Assembly (NCBI GenBank): GCA_944327135.1
Contig: CALVGQ010000012.1
Location: 1 to 64,000 of the forward strand
Length of the DNA: 64,000 nucleotides
Direction: 5' to 3'
DNA from: an uncultured Erysipelotrichaceae bacterium
GTDB lineage: Bacteria; Bacillota_I; Bacilli_A; Erysipelotrichales; Erysipelotrichaceae
The notes under the pieces were generated by a model. The model was given only the letters and a program-made list of their open reading frames with translations, was not told the origin of the DNA and did not search any database. Below are positions 18,519 to 27,378 of the stretch, in pieces. Both the position numbers and the translations under genes were made by a program. Numbering within the stretch: the stretch's first letter is position 1; each line of letters starts with the position of its first letter.

Positions 18519-21500
18519 TTAAAATAAAGACATTTGATTTTCTTCCTGGAGTCCTTGCAAAACCCCTAGGACATCCAGTTTTTTTACCAGTGTTGCAGAA
18601 AGCTGAGTTCGTTCCATCAAATCTTGTTTGGAAAGAAATGATCCCTTCTCTCGTGCTTCAACGATGGTCTTGGCCACACTTGCTCCTAAGCCATCCACCA
18701 CGGTAAACGGCGGAATAATCGTATGCAGATCCTCCTGCAAGACGCGAAATTCAGTTGCCAAGGAAAGATTGAGATCCAGATTACCAATTCGATAACCTCT
18801 TGCCTGCATTTCCAGAACGCTTTCTAACGTTGTCAAAAGCTGTACTTCCTTTGAAGAAACTGATTTTTTTGTCTCCAGGTTATTTAATCGTTTATTGATA
18901 TCATCAATTCTTGCTTGGACAATTTCATGCCCTTGGATCATTGTTTCGATCTCATAAGCGTCACATCGTAAAGTAAAATAAGAAACATAATAATAATGTG
19001 GATAATGAACCTTAAACCAAGCAATTCGGATCGCCATGATGACATAAGCCACTGCATGCGCTTTGGGAAACATATATTTGATTTTCAGGCAGCTATCAAT
19101 GTACCATTGCGGAATTTGATGCTCCTTCATCAATGCAATCCACTCTTCTTTAAGTCCTTTTCCCTTTCGTACGCTTTCCATGATAAAGAAAGAATCCTTT
19201 GGTGGCAGATCATGGTGGAGTAGATAGGTCATGATATCATCTCGACATCCGATAACCTGCTGCAAAGTAGCCTGTCCTGATTCGATCACATCCTTTGCAT
19301 TATTCAGCCATACGTCCGTTCCATGAGAAAGACCAGAAATGATCACCAGATCAGAAAATGTCTTAGGCTGGGTCAATTCAAGAATTCCTCTTACAAAAGG
19401 CGTGCCGAATTCTGGCAGACCACATGCACCTGTTTTATCATTATAAATTTTAGGATCCGCTTTTAAGGCATCGCAGCTTGAAAATAAACTCATTGTCGCC
19501 AAATCATTCATTGGGATTGTGGTAGGATCAATTCCAGAAATCGTCTGAAGCAATCGCATGGCCGTTGGATCAACATGACCAAGAATATCAAATTTCAAAA
19601 CATTATCATGAATCGCATGAAAATCAAAATGGGTCGTTTTCCATTCTGATTCAGGATTGTTGGCTGGATAGTTAACTGGAGTGAAATCATGAACATCCAT
19701 ATAGTTTGGAATGACAATAATTCCAGCAGGGTGCTGTCCGGTGGTTCGTTTAACGCCTTCACAGCCCATTGCCAGCCGAAGCTTTTGAGCTTGACGCATG
19801 TTCTCGATACCATTTTCTTCACAGTATCCGGAAACGTAACCAAAAGCCGTTTTTTGTGCAACGGTTCCAATCGTTCCAGCACGGAAAACATTTTTTTCTC
19901 CGAAGATTTCTTTAGTAAAAGCGTGGGCGATTCGTTGATATTCTCCTGAAAAATTTAAGTCAATATCCGGAACCTTATCGCCTTCAAATCCAAGAAAAGT
20001 TTCAAATGGAATATCCTGTCCCTCTCCCCGCATGATTTCGCCACAGACTGGACAAGCTTTATCCGGCAAATCGAAGCCAGAAGCAACGGAACCATCAGTA
20101 ATGAATTCAACATGATGGCAATGCAGACAAACGTAATGAGGAGCCAATGGGTTAACCTCCGTAATTCCGCTCATGGTGGCTGCAAAGCTGCTTCCCACTG
20201 AACCTCGTGAACCAACCAAGTAACCATCCGAATTGCTCTTTTTAACTAACAATGCAGAAATGTAATAAATCACTCCATACCCATTTCCAATAATACTATT
20301 TAATTCCCGTTCCAGACGCTTCTCTACGATGTCAGGCAGATCTTCTCCATAAATATGATGGGCCCGCTCATAGCACATGGCTCGAAGTTTTTCATCAGAG
20401 CCTTCGATAATTGGCGTATACAAATGATCATGAACCGGATTTACTGATTCACACTCATCGACAATTCGATTTGGATTTTCTATGACCAGTTCTTCAGCAA
20501 GAGAGCTTCCCATCCATTCAAAAGCTTTCAGCATTTCTTGGGTATTTCGAAAATGCTGATCTGGATGTATGGTATTTCTTCGCCGTTCTGCATTAAAAAT
20601 ATACAATGGGTGTCGGACTCCACCAATTCCCTGAGCACTAATATAGATATCTCTTAAAATCTTTTGGCTTGGTTCGACGTAATGCACATCACCGGTTGCA
20701 ACAACAAGCTTCCCAAGCTTCTTGGCTGTTTCGACAATACTCATCAAAACTTTTTTCAGGCGCTCCCAGCTGGCTACAGAATGTGATTCAATTAAAGGAC
20801 GGTAATTTTCCAGCGGTTGAATCTCAACATAATCATAAAATTGCAGTTTTGATTCCAATTCACTTAACGATCGATTTGCTGCAGTCTCAAAAACTTCTAC
20901 ATTAAAAAAGGCTGTTACTATCACCAAGTTTTGACGCAATGACTCTAGCGTTTTTCTCAGGATCCGCGGCTCTGCCATAAATTCTTCTCCGTTACCTTTG
21001 GAATTCGCTTTTCCAAAAATGGCTAACGTGTCAGTATGACTGATTGTAATCAGCTGAAACAAATCCTTCAGCCCTTTTTTATTTTTAGCTAAAACCGTAA
21101 CATGACTTTTCCGCACTTTTACAAATGCTTTTTCATCCTGCAGTTCTTCCATCTGCAAAAGAGTCCGAGCGCCTCTTTTTTTGCAGTCATTCAACATCAG
21201 CTGAAAAACGTTAGCAAGTACTTCTGCATCATAATCTGCGCGATGAGCCACTTCATCGTCATAAACGACATGATACTGCCGAGCGATATTTCCCAAACGA
21301 TAATTACGACGGTTGGAGTGCAGTGCTCTAGCGAGGTCTAACGTATCAATGACCGAATTATCTAAAGGAGCCATCTGTAACCGCTGAAGCTCCTGATTTA
21401 AAAAGCCAAAATCAAAAGATGCATTGTGAGCAACTAAAACACAACCCTGAAGAAATTTTGCGATTTTTGGCCAAATCGTATGAAAATCAGGCTGATTTTC

Positions 21501-22889
21501 CACCATTTCATTAGTAATGTGAGTCAGCTGAGTAATATAACTTGGAATGGGCTCAGCAGGTTTGATAAAAAGCTGGAGCCGTTCCTTGATTTCTCCATTC
21601 TCCAAAATTACTCCGCCAAATTCTATGATGCTGTCAAAACGAGTGCTTAGACCAGTGGTTTCGATATCAAAAACACAATAACGGGCTTGATCAAGATCAA
21701 GATTTCGTGGATGATAAACAAGATTCAGCTTTTCATCCACCAAATTCATTTCTACGCCATATAGTACTTTGAAATCCCGATCAGGATTTTTTTTCAGCAA
21801 TCCTGCCAGACAGCTTTGAGCTTTTGGAAATGCCTGAACTACCATATGATCTGTAATCGCAATACCGCGATGACCACTGTTAAAAGCATGGGTGACCAAC
21901 TCTTCTACTTCGCATACTCCATCCATTTCAGACATATTGGTATGTACATGAAGCTCAACTCTTTTTCGTTCAGCATCATCCAAGCTGTGCTGAAAGGCAG
22001 GCAGTTTTTCAATTGCTTCTGCCATCAATGCCAATTCTTTATTAAAGCTGAATGTATCAATTTTTAATGCTCCATAAAAATGGCAACAATCTCCTTTCTT
22101 ATATTGTTTCAAATCCTCTGCTGTAAAATAACGCCCTTCAAAACACTTAACAGTAATCGCATCTTTCTCATCATAAATCATCATTGTCACAATGACTTTT
22201 CCATCCCGTCTGATTTTGCTTTCCAGCTCAAAAATGGTTCCGGTAATTTTGATCTGACTGGCCTCTTCTAGGCATTCATGAATTTTTAAGTGCGGATATT
22301 GCTCCAGTTTCAGCCTTGTTGACCGATAATTATTTCGAATTGGTTCTTTTTTTTCAATAGTTATACATGGTGGTGTCTCAATTTTAACCTCTTTGAAATT
22401 GTATTCCACTTGATGATTTACAAAAAGAAATTCATACGAAATACCAAACAGATTCATGAACTCCTGTAAATCTTCTATTCGTCGGTTTCCCTCTTCTACC
22501 AATGCCAGATCCGCACACAGACATTCTACTGTTGTCCCCTTGACTATGACATTGCATCGCGTAAAAAAAGAGGTTCCATGAAGCCTATCAAAATGTTGAC
22601 CATATTGATTGATTTCCAAAGAATCCAAATGACAAGAGTCTGCTTTAAATTGAATCCGAATCGAACAATTCAATTTTTCCTCAAAAAAAGCTTTTAATTC
22701 CTGGATTGCTTTTAAAGGAATCGCTTGTTTTAAAAAAACCTTCAACAGAATTCGATCTTCAATGCGACCATCTTGAAAATGCCGACGATTAAGAATGCGA
22801 TCGGTTAATTCTGCATCTTGCAGTACCTCAAAGCTTTCTTCTGAAAAAGCTTCTTTTTCAATTAACTTTTTTATCAGTATTGCCGCCAT
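18519..22889 (-). CDS. polC: DNA polymerase III alpha subunit, Gram-positive PolC type
   Basis: Main replicative polymerase with built-in proofreading. 1456 residues, typical of PolC. Order: N-terminal domain, OB domain (about 215-300), PHP part 1 (HVHTNMSEMDG near 315), inserted DEDD 3'-5' exonuclease (VFDIETTGLS near 410, VAHNASFDFGFL, HRADYDAEV), PHP part 2, zinc-binding four-Cys module (CLHCHH, CPVCGE), palm with the PDIDLNFSG aspartates near 975, fingers and C-terminal duplex-binding HhH region. The C-terminus QMSLF is a beta-clamp binding motif. AGGTGAAATT precedes the ATG. It stands alone, without the usual proS-rseP neighbours. Confidence 0.98.
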   Translation of the reverse strand: MAAILIKKLIEKEAFSEESFEVLQDAELTDRILNRRHFQDGRIEDRILLKVFLKQAIPLKAIQELKAFFEEKLNCSIRIQFKADSCHLDSLEINQYGQHFDRLHGTSFFTRCNVIVKGTTVECLCADLALVEEGNRRIEDLQEFMNLFGISYEFLFVNHQVEYNFKEVKIETPPCITIEKKEPIRNNYRSTRLKLEQYPHLKIHECLEEASQIKITGTIFELESKIRRDGKVIVTMMIYDEKDAITVKCFEGRYFTAEDLKQYKKGDCCHFYGALKIDTFSFNKELALMAEAIEKLPAFQHSLDDAERKRVELHVHTNMSEMDGVCEVEELVTHAFNSGHRGIAITDHMVVQAFPKAQSCLAGLLKKNPDRDFKVLYGVEMNLVDEKLNLVYHPRNLDLDQARYCVFDIETTGLSTRFDSIIEFGGVILENGEIKERLQLFIKPAEPIPSYITQLTHITNEMVENQPDFHTIWPKIAKFLQGCVLVAHNASFDFGFLNQELQRLQMAPLDNSVIDTLDLARALHSNRRNYRLGNIARQYHVVYDDEVAHRADYDAEVLANVFQLMLNDCKKRGARTLLQMEELQDEKAFVKVRKSHVTVLAKNKKGLKDLFQLITISHTDTLAIFGKANSKGNGEEFMAEPRILRKTLESLRQNLVIVTAFFNVEVFETAANRSLSELESKLQFYDYVEIQPLENYRPLIESHSVASWERLKKVLMSIVETAKKLGKLVVATGDVHYVEPSQKILRDIYISAQGIGGVRHPLYIFNAERRRNTIHPDQHFRNTQEMLKAFEWMGSSLAEELVIENPNRIVDECESVNPVHDHLYTPIIEGSDEKLRAMCYERAHHIYGEDLPDIVEKRLERELNSIIGNGYGVIYYISALLVKKSNSDGYLVGSRGSVGSSFAATMSGITEVNPLAPHYVCLHCHHVEFITDGSVASGFDLPDKACPVCGEIMRGEGQDIPFETFLGFEGDKVPDIDLNFSGEYQRIAHAFTKEIFGEKNVFRAGTIGTVAQKTAFGYVSGYCEENGIENMRQAQKLRLAMGCEGVKRTTGQHPAGIIVIPNYMDVHDFTPVNYPANNPESEWKTTHFDFHAIHDNVLKFDILGHVDPTAMRLLQTISGIDPTTIPMNDLATMSLFSSCDALKADPKIYNDKTGACGLPEFGTPFVRGILELTQPKTFSDLVIISGLSHGTDVWLNNAKDVIESGQATLQQVIGCRDDIMTYLLHHDLPPKDSFFIMESVRKGKGLKEEWIALMKEHQIPQWYIDSCLKIKYMFPKAHAVAYVIMAIRIAWFKVHYPHYYYVSYFTLRCDAYEIETMIQGHEIVQARIDDINKRLNNLETKKSVSSKEVQLLTTLESVLEMQARGYRIGNLDLNLSLATEFRVLQEDLHTIIPPFTVVDGLGASVAKTIVEAREKGSFLSKQDLMERTQLSATLVKKLDVLGVLQGLQEENQMSLF

Positions 22890-22906
22890 AATTTCACCTG
22901 TATTTA

Positions 22907-22915
22907 ATTATATCA
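22907..22915 (-). promoter_or_regulatory. Extended -10 promoter of polC
   Basis: On the minus strand TGATATAAT, an extended -10, about 18 bases upstream of the start codon. No clear -35 is seen. Confidence 0.55.
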
Positions 22916-22981
22916 TATTTCTCGATATCCGTTGGAGACAAAATGGATCTTTTTTAGAAAGCCTTTTTCCAATGAATACAT

Positions 22982-23008
22982 AAAAAGAACTGATGGACCA
23001 TCAGTTCT
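22982..23008 (-). terminator. Terminator of the S9 peptidase gene
   Basis: Near-perfect 11-bp inverted repeat AGAACTGATGG / CCATCAGTTCT followed on the minus strand by TTTTTATG. The stop codon of the S9 gene lies inside the hairpin. Confidence 0.85.
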
Positions 23009-25286
23009 TTTCATTGTTTATTTCCTTTAAAGTAAAATGAAAATCTTTCGGAGGATCTTTTTTTAATAAATGTTGGACAAAATAGTCCATTTTTCGCCGA
23101 ACAAAATAAAGATCAGCAGGGATATTATGATCAGCACGTGGTAAAATCAATAGATCAAAATCTTTGTCTGCCCGAATCAGAGCATCAACTAAACGAAGAC
23201 TTTGGGAAAAAGCCACATTATCATCCATCGCACCGTGGACAATCAACAACTTTCCTTTTAAATTCTGGGCTAAAGCCGTGTTGTCTCCCAGCAAATAAAT
23301 TTCCCGATCATATAGGCCGTAATATCGTTCAGTCCAGCCATTGTTATACATTCGCTGATCATGATTTCCTGCAGAAGAAACTCCAACTTGATAAAAATCT
23401 GGATATTCCAGCATGCCTCGACTGGTTGCACAGCCTCCGCCACTGTTTCCCCACAAGCCAATTCTTTCAAAATCTAAAAAAGGATATTTTTCTTGAAGTT
23501 CTTTAGCAGCATAGACATGATCTTTCAATCCGGCACAGCCGTGGATATTCTGATAAGAAAGATCGTGCAGTTTTTTCCCTCTTCCTGGAGTTCCCAAACC
23601 ATCCAGCATAATCCCGGCAAATCCCAGTTGGGCTAATGATTGAAGCCCTCCGAATATTTCCCGATTTTGCGGATGATCCCAGGTAAATTGTTTAGGTACA
23701 AAATAACATTGCATTCCTCCATAAAGATGATCGATAACAGGCACTTTTTCTTCATTCTGAGCGAAAACAGGCCGAATCAAAATCCCGTAAAGATCAGTTT
23801 TTCCATCACTGGCTTTAACTGTAAAACGTTCCGGGATTTGATATCCCAACGCTAATAAAGCAGAAATATCCGCTTTTTCAAGGATTGTGATCAGCTTTCC
23901 CTTGTGATCACGCAATAGCGTAGTAGGAGGAAGATCTACACGGGAATAGGTATCAACAAAATACCTTTCTCCCATGGAAATTTCATGGAATGCGTCTTCT
24001 TCAGTCAGACATCGAAAGTTTTGCCCATTTAGGCTGACCGAACACAAACATTCATAAACTGGATCACTTGTATGGCTCAGGTGGGTTCCGATAAAATATA
24101 ATAGATGCTGTTGCTCATCCCAACGAATCATCGAGGAAGCTAAAATGGTATCTGGAGTAATTGCCCCTTGGCAACGCCCCGTTTCGACATCATAAAGAAA
24201 ATATCGCGCAAGATCATCCCGTTCTGACTGCCAGACAGCCCATTTTCGATCCTGCGTTACGAAATTACTAAAAGCATATTCACCAAATCCATCGAGTTCG
24301 CCATGTGTTCCTAAGTTTAGGAATGTACTTGTCGATTCCTCCACAAGGCAGCGGCAATGTCCATTTTGAGCGTTGATTAGAAAGAGCCGTGCTGTTTTGC
24401 TGCCACGGCTGAGCCAAGTCGCAACTAGATCTCGATCATCGTCCATCCAGTAAGCAATTTTAGAATGCTCTGTAAACAAGCCATAACCAGTGTAAAAGGG
24501 ATCGCATTGAACCGGAGTTATTTTTCCGCTAACCAGATCGATCAAATATAAATAAGCCAAAGGAACATCTTGATCTTCTGGAAAAGGGCATTTATAAGTA
24601 TAAAGCTGTGGTCGAATCGATTCGCGTCCTTCTTCATCAAAGGACTGCAGCACAAATAAACTGCGGACTTTTCGCTGATCGAGCCGATAGGTTAAAATTT
24701 TCTTACCATCATGGGAAAATAGTATCCCAGGCAAACAAGGCTCCTGATTTCGTCTGCGTTTGACAGCTTCTGAATACTCCGCATAGGAAGCATAGCTGTT
24801 TTCCGGCTCTCCATCAAAGGTCAGCTGGCGAATATGATGGTCTTTCAGGCATTCTGCATATAAATTATAATCTTTGACAAAAACACGATAAAAGTCAGAG
24901 CTAAGGCTCTCTTCTTGTTGAACATATCCCCATGAATTCCACGTCTGATCAGCAAAATCATAACTATATTGTTTCTGATCTAATATAAAAGTGATTTGCG
25001 TCCCTTTGATTTCCATTTGTTCAAAACAAAGATGATCAGAAAGTCCCTCATTTTTTAATCGATCTTTGAGTTCCTGATGATCAAATAATGGCTTTTTCTT
25101 TCCGCTTCTGCAATCCACTAAAAGATAAGTGATTTCGATACCTGCTTCGCTGCGAGCTTCATGTCCATAATAAAAAGAATTCTGATCGATCCATGTGATT
25201 TTTAATCGACCATTCAAAACAGCATTTTTTGTGTTTTGAACTAATAGTTTTTCTGCATTTTGATACCGTTGCAACATCTCATTCAT
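23001..25286 (-). CDS. S9 family serine peptidase, DPP-IV/prolyl oligopeptidase type
   Basis: 761 residues. The N-terminal two-thirds is a beta-propeller of the dipeptidyl-peptidase IV type; the C-terminal third is an alpha/beta-hydrolase domain with nucleophile Ser in GNSGGG (about 620), Asp in GAMDDN (about 695) and His in RADHN (about 727). No signal peptide, so probably cytosolic cleavage of short peptides. The start is ATG 25286; an in-frame GTG at 25301 lies in the G-rich SD itself. Monocistronic between a terminator and the divergent promoter at 25360. Confidence 0.92.
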   Translation of the reverse strand: MNEMLQRYQNAEKLLVQNTKNAVLNGRLKITWIDQNSFYYGHEARSEAGIEITYLLVDCRSGKKKPLFDHQELKDRLKNEGLSDHLCFEQMEIKGTQITFILDQKQYSYDFADQTWNSWGYVQQEESLSSDFYRVFVKDYNLYAECLKDHHIRQLTFDGEPENSYASYAEYSEAVKRRRNQEPCLPGILFSHDGKKILTYRLDQRKVRSLFVLQSFDEEGRESIRPQLYTYKCPFPEDQDVPLAYLYLIDLVSGKITPVQCDPFYTGYGLFTEHSKIAYWMDDDRDLVATWLSRGSKTARLFLINAQNGHCRCLVEESTSTFLNLGTHGELDGFGEYAFSNFVTQDRKWAVWQSERDDLARYFLYDVETGRCQGAITPDTILASSMIRWDEQQHLLYFIGTHLSHTSDPVYECLCSVSLNGQNFRCLTEEDAFHEISMGERYFVDTYSRVDLPPTTLLRDHKGKLITILEKADISALLALGYQIPERFTVKASDGKTDLYGILIRPVFAQNEEKVPVIDHLYGGMQCYFVPKQFTWDHPQNREIFGGLQSLAQLGFAGIMLDGLGTPGRGKKLHDLSYQNIHGCAGLKDHVYAAKELQEKYPFLDFERIGLWGNSGGGCATSRGMLEYPDFYQVGVSSAGNHDQRMYNNGWTERYYGLYDREIYLLGDNTALAQNLKGKLLIVHGAMDDNVAFSQSLRLVDALIRADKDFDLLILPRADHNIPADLYFVRRKMDYFVQHLLKKDPPKDFHFTLKEINNEKN

Positions 25287-25359
25287 TGTTATTTCCCCCA
25301 CTTGAGATTATTATAAAAGTCTGGCTGTTTTCCGTCAATCAACAGTTTTTAAGTTTTTT

Positions 25360-25388
25360 TTGACGAATAAAAGAAAGAAAGTTATAAT
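25360..25388 (+). promoter_or_regulatory. Strong sigma-A type promoter
   Basis: TTGACG (25360-25365) and TATAAT (25383-25388) with a 17-base spacer, directly upstream of the zinc-ribbon membrane protein gene. Confidence 0.88.
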
Positions 25389-25414
25389 GAGAGGCAGCAG
25401 GAAATAGAAAGGTT

Positions 25415-25966
25415 GTGATTTTTTTGAAGCTGGATTGTGCACATTGTCATCACACATTAGAAAAAGAAATCACTCATCATTTTGAGTCTTATACCATAGG
25501 ACAGGTGGAATGTCCCTTTTGCCATTTGAAACAGCAGCGATATTTAAGTGCTTTGGACATTTTTCTCTATTTTGCCTTTTCTTCATTGCTTTATTCTTTG
25601 GGTCTTGTTTTGGTCGTTTTGCTGATGAATCGTTATGGAACCACTTTGCTGGTCATTGCGGTTGCCTTGATCTTGGTTGTAATCATGTATTTTCTGATGA
25701 AGCTGAGTTGTTTGCTGATCTATCAGCACGCTTTTTTTAAAAAAGAGTGGAAAGAAACAGTGATTCAGGAAGACGCCCAGACAGTCCAGCGCAAAGGAAA
25801 ACGTGAATTTTGGATTTATATGGCTCTTGCTTTTCTTTTTGCAACACAACGCATTTTGATCCAGTATTATCCTTTGGTTGTTTTGCTGTTTATCATGACC
25901 ATGGCTGGACAGATTCTCCATTTAATCAAGAAAGAACAACGTTTTGTTCGAGAACATAAAGGTTAA
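25415..25966 (+). CDS. Zinc-ribbon membrane protein, unknown function
   Basis: 183 residues. The N-terminus carries two CxxC pairs (CAHC near 8-11 and CPFC near 34-37) that likely bind zinc. They are followed by two long membrane spans (about 48-70, 74-98) and two more near 128-145 and 148-165. The start is uncertain: GTG at 25415 lies only two bases past AAAGG, while TTG at 25424 has an eleven-base spacer and gives a protein opening KLDCAHC. It has its own strong promoter and terminator. No family name can be given; zinc-ribbon plus membrane helices is a common but uncharacterised layout in Bacillota. Confidence 0.82.
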   Translation: MIFLKLDCAHCHHTLEKEITHHFESYTIGQVECPFCHLKQQRYLSALDIFLYFAFSSLLYSLGLVLVVLLMNRYGTTLLVIAVALILVVIMYFLMKLSCLLIYQHAFFKKEWKETVIQEDAQTVQRKGKREFWIYMALAFLFATQRILIQYYPLVVLLFIMTMAGQILHLIKKEQRFVREHKG

Positions 25967-26024
25967 AAGGATAACTTTAAACATATTTTCTTATTCATCA
26001 TAATCCTAACTCAGCTTTCAACAA

Positions 26025-26065
26025 AGTCCAAATGATAATCGACACGATCATTTGGGCTATTTTTC
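26025..26065 (+). terminator. Terminator of the zinc-ribbon membrane protein gene
   Basis: 12-bp stem AGTCCAAATGAT / ATCATTTGGGCT with one G-T wobble, then a T-rich ATTTTTC. Confidence 0.85.
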
Positions 26066-26076
26066 ATGCCGCCGAA

Positions 26077-26118
26077 TAAAAAAAGCGTTTTTAAACAGTT
26101 ACTTTTACATAAAAACGC
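26077..26118 (-). terminator. Terminator of the TelA operon
   Basis: Minus-strand stem GCGTTTTTA / TAAAAACGC with a loop of about 15 bases, followed by T7. It lies about 70 bases past the telA stop. Confidence 0.88.
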
Positions 26119-26185
26119 CTTAAATATAACCAGTGATTCTTCATTTTCAAAGATTTTTCAATGAAGCTGCCAGCCAAACTGTCTT

Positions 26186-27325
26186 TTACGCTCGGATATC
26201 CAGCAATTTATCGTTCAGTTCTTTTTCGATACGAGCAAGCTCTTTCTGGGCTTCCTCACGTTTTGTACGACCTTCGGTCTGAATCTTCATAACCTCATCC
26301 AAAGTCGAAATCAGCGTTTCATTTGTATGAATCAGCGTTTTGACATCAACAATGCCGCGTTCTGATTCCTTAGCCGTATCGATTGTTGCCATTTTCAGCA
26401 TATCTGCATTTTTCTTTAATAAGGTATTGGTCATGTCCGTCACTTCACGCTGCGCCTCCATGGCTTGTTTGGAATGATTTACCCCCAAAGCTAAAACCAT
26501 TTGGCTCTTCCAGAGCGGAATGGTGTTGACCAATGTTGACTGGATCTTTTCTGTCATTAGCGTATCGTTATTTTGAACTAGACGGATCTGGGGAGCCATT
26601 TGGATCGAAACCATTCTCGTCAGTTCCAAATCGTGCAATTTCTTCTCAAATCGATTACAGGCATTCGCTAAATCATTCGCTGCCTGAGAATCTTCCGGAA
26701 GACCTGATTTTTCTGCTTTCTCAATCAAAGCCGGAAGATCATTTTTCTTGATTTCATCTAATTTTTTCTGGCCAGCTAAAATATACATCGACAATTCTTT
26801 GAAGTTGGTTAAATTCTTTTCATAAAGCTGATCCAGTAAGGCAATATCTTTTAGCAAAGTAATCTGATGCTCTTCCAAAATATTGCAGATTTTATCCACA
26901 TTTACCTCAGCCTTATCATAGCGGGCTTTTAAGCTGGCAATTTTATTTCCCGCTTTTTTGAACATTCCAAAAAATCCTTTATCTTCTTCTTCCTCTGCAG
27001 AAAAGCCTTTCAATTCAACAATCAGATCGGATAAAGCATCTCCTACAACACCTAAATCTTTGGTTCTGACATTCTGTAATGCAGATTCGCTGAATGAAGC
27101 AATTTTTTTCTGCGCTTCCGAACCGTATTGAAGAACAATATTACTGGAAGTGATGTCGATTTGCTGAGAAAATTCATCAACCATTTTTCGTTCTTCTTCG
27201 CTAAGAGATTCTTCTGTTAGTTGAGGAGGAATCTCCACTTCCGGTTCTTTTTCTGCTGACTCCTCTTTGGCGGTGTTGGGAGATAAAGTCAGCGTGATTT
27301 TTTCTTCCTTCATTTCTTCTGCCAT
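26186..27325 (-). CDS. telA: TelA/KlaA/YaaN family (toxic anion resistance) protein
   Basis: 379 residues, acidic N-terminus then a long, almost wholly helical coiled-coil body typical of the TelA family (PF05816), including IPLWKSQMVLALG near residue 270. TelA members are named from plasmid tellurite-resistance loci; biochemical function is unknown. The start is ATG 27325, after GAGTGGA; an upstream in-frame extension to 27382 overlaps the ATPase gene and reads as non-coding. Last gene of the four-gene XpaC-AAA-TelA operon; B. subtilis also pairs xpaC with the TelA homologue yaaN. Confidence 0.92.
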   Translation of the reverse strand: MAEEMKEEKITLTLSPNTAKEESAEKEPEVEIPPQLTEESLSEEERKMVDEFSQQIDITSSNIVLQYGSEAQKKIASFSESALQNVRTKDLGVVGDALSDLIVELKGFSAEEEEDKGFFGMFKKAGNKIASLKARYDKAEVNVDKICNILEEHQITLLKDIALLDQLYEKNLTNFKELSMYILAGQKKLDEIKKNDLPALIEKAEKSGLPEDSQAANDLANACNRFEKKLHDLELTRMVSIQMAPQIRLVQNNDTLMTEKIQSTLVNTIPLWKSQMVLALGVNHSKQAMEAQREVTDMTNTLLKKNADMLKMATIDTAKESERGIVDVKTLIHTNETLISTLDEVMKIQTEGRTKREEAQKELARIEKELNDKLLDIRA

Positions 27326-27378
27326 AATTCCACTCTCTTTCCTATTCTTCTTAATCTTACCGTTCATAGAAAGGGGTG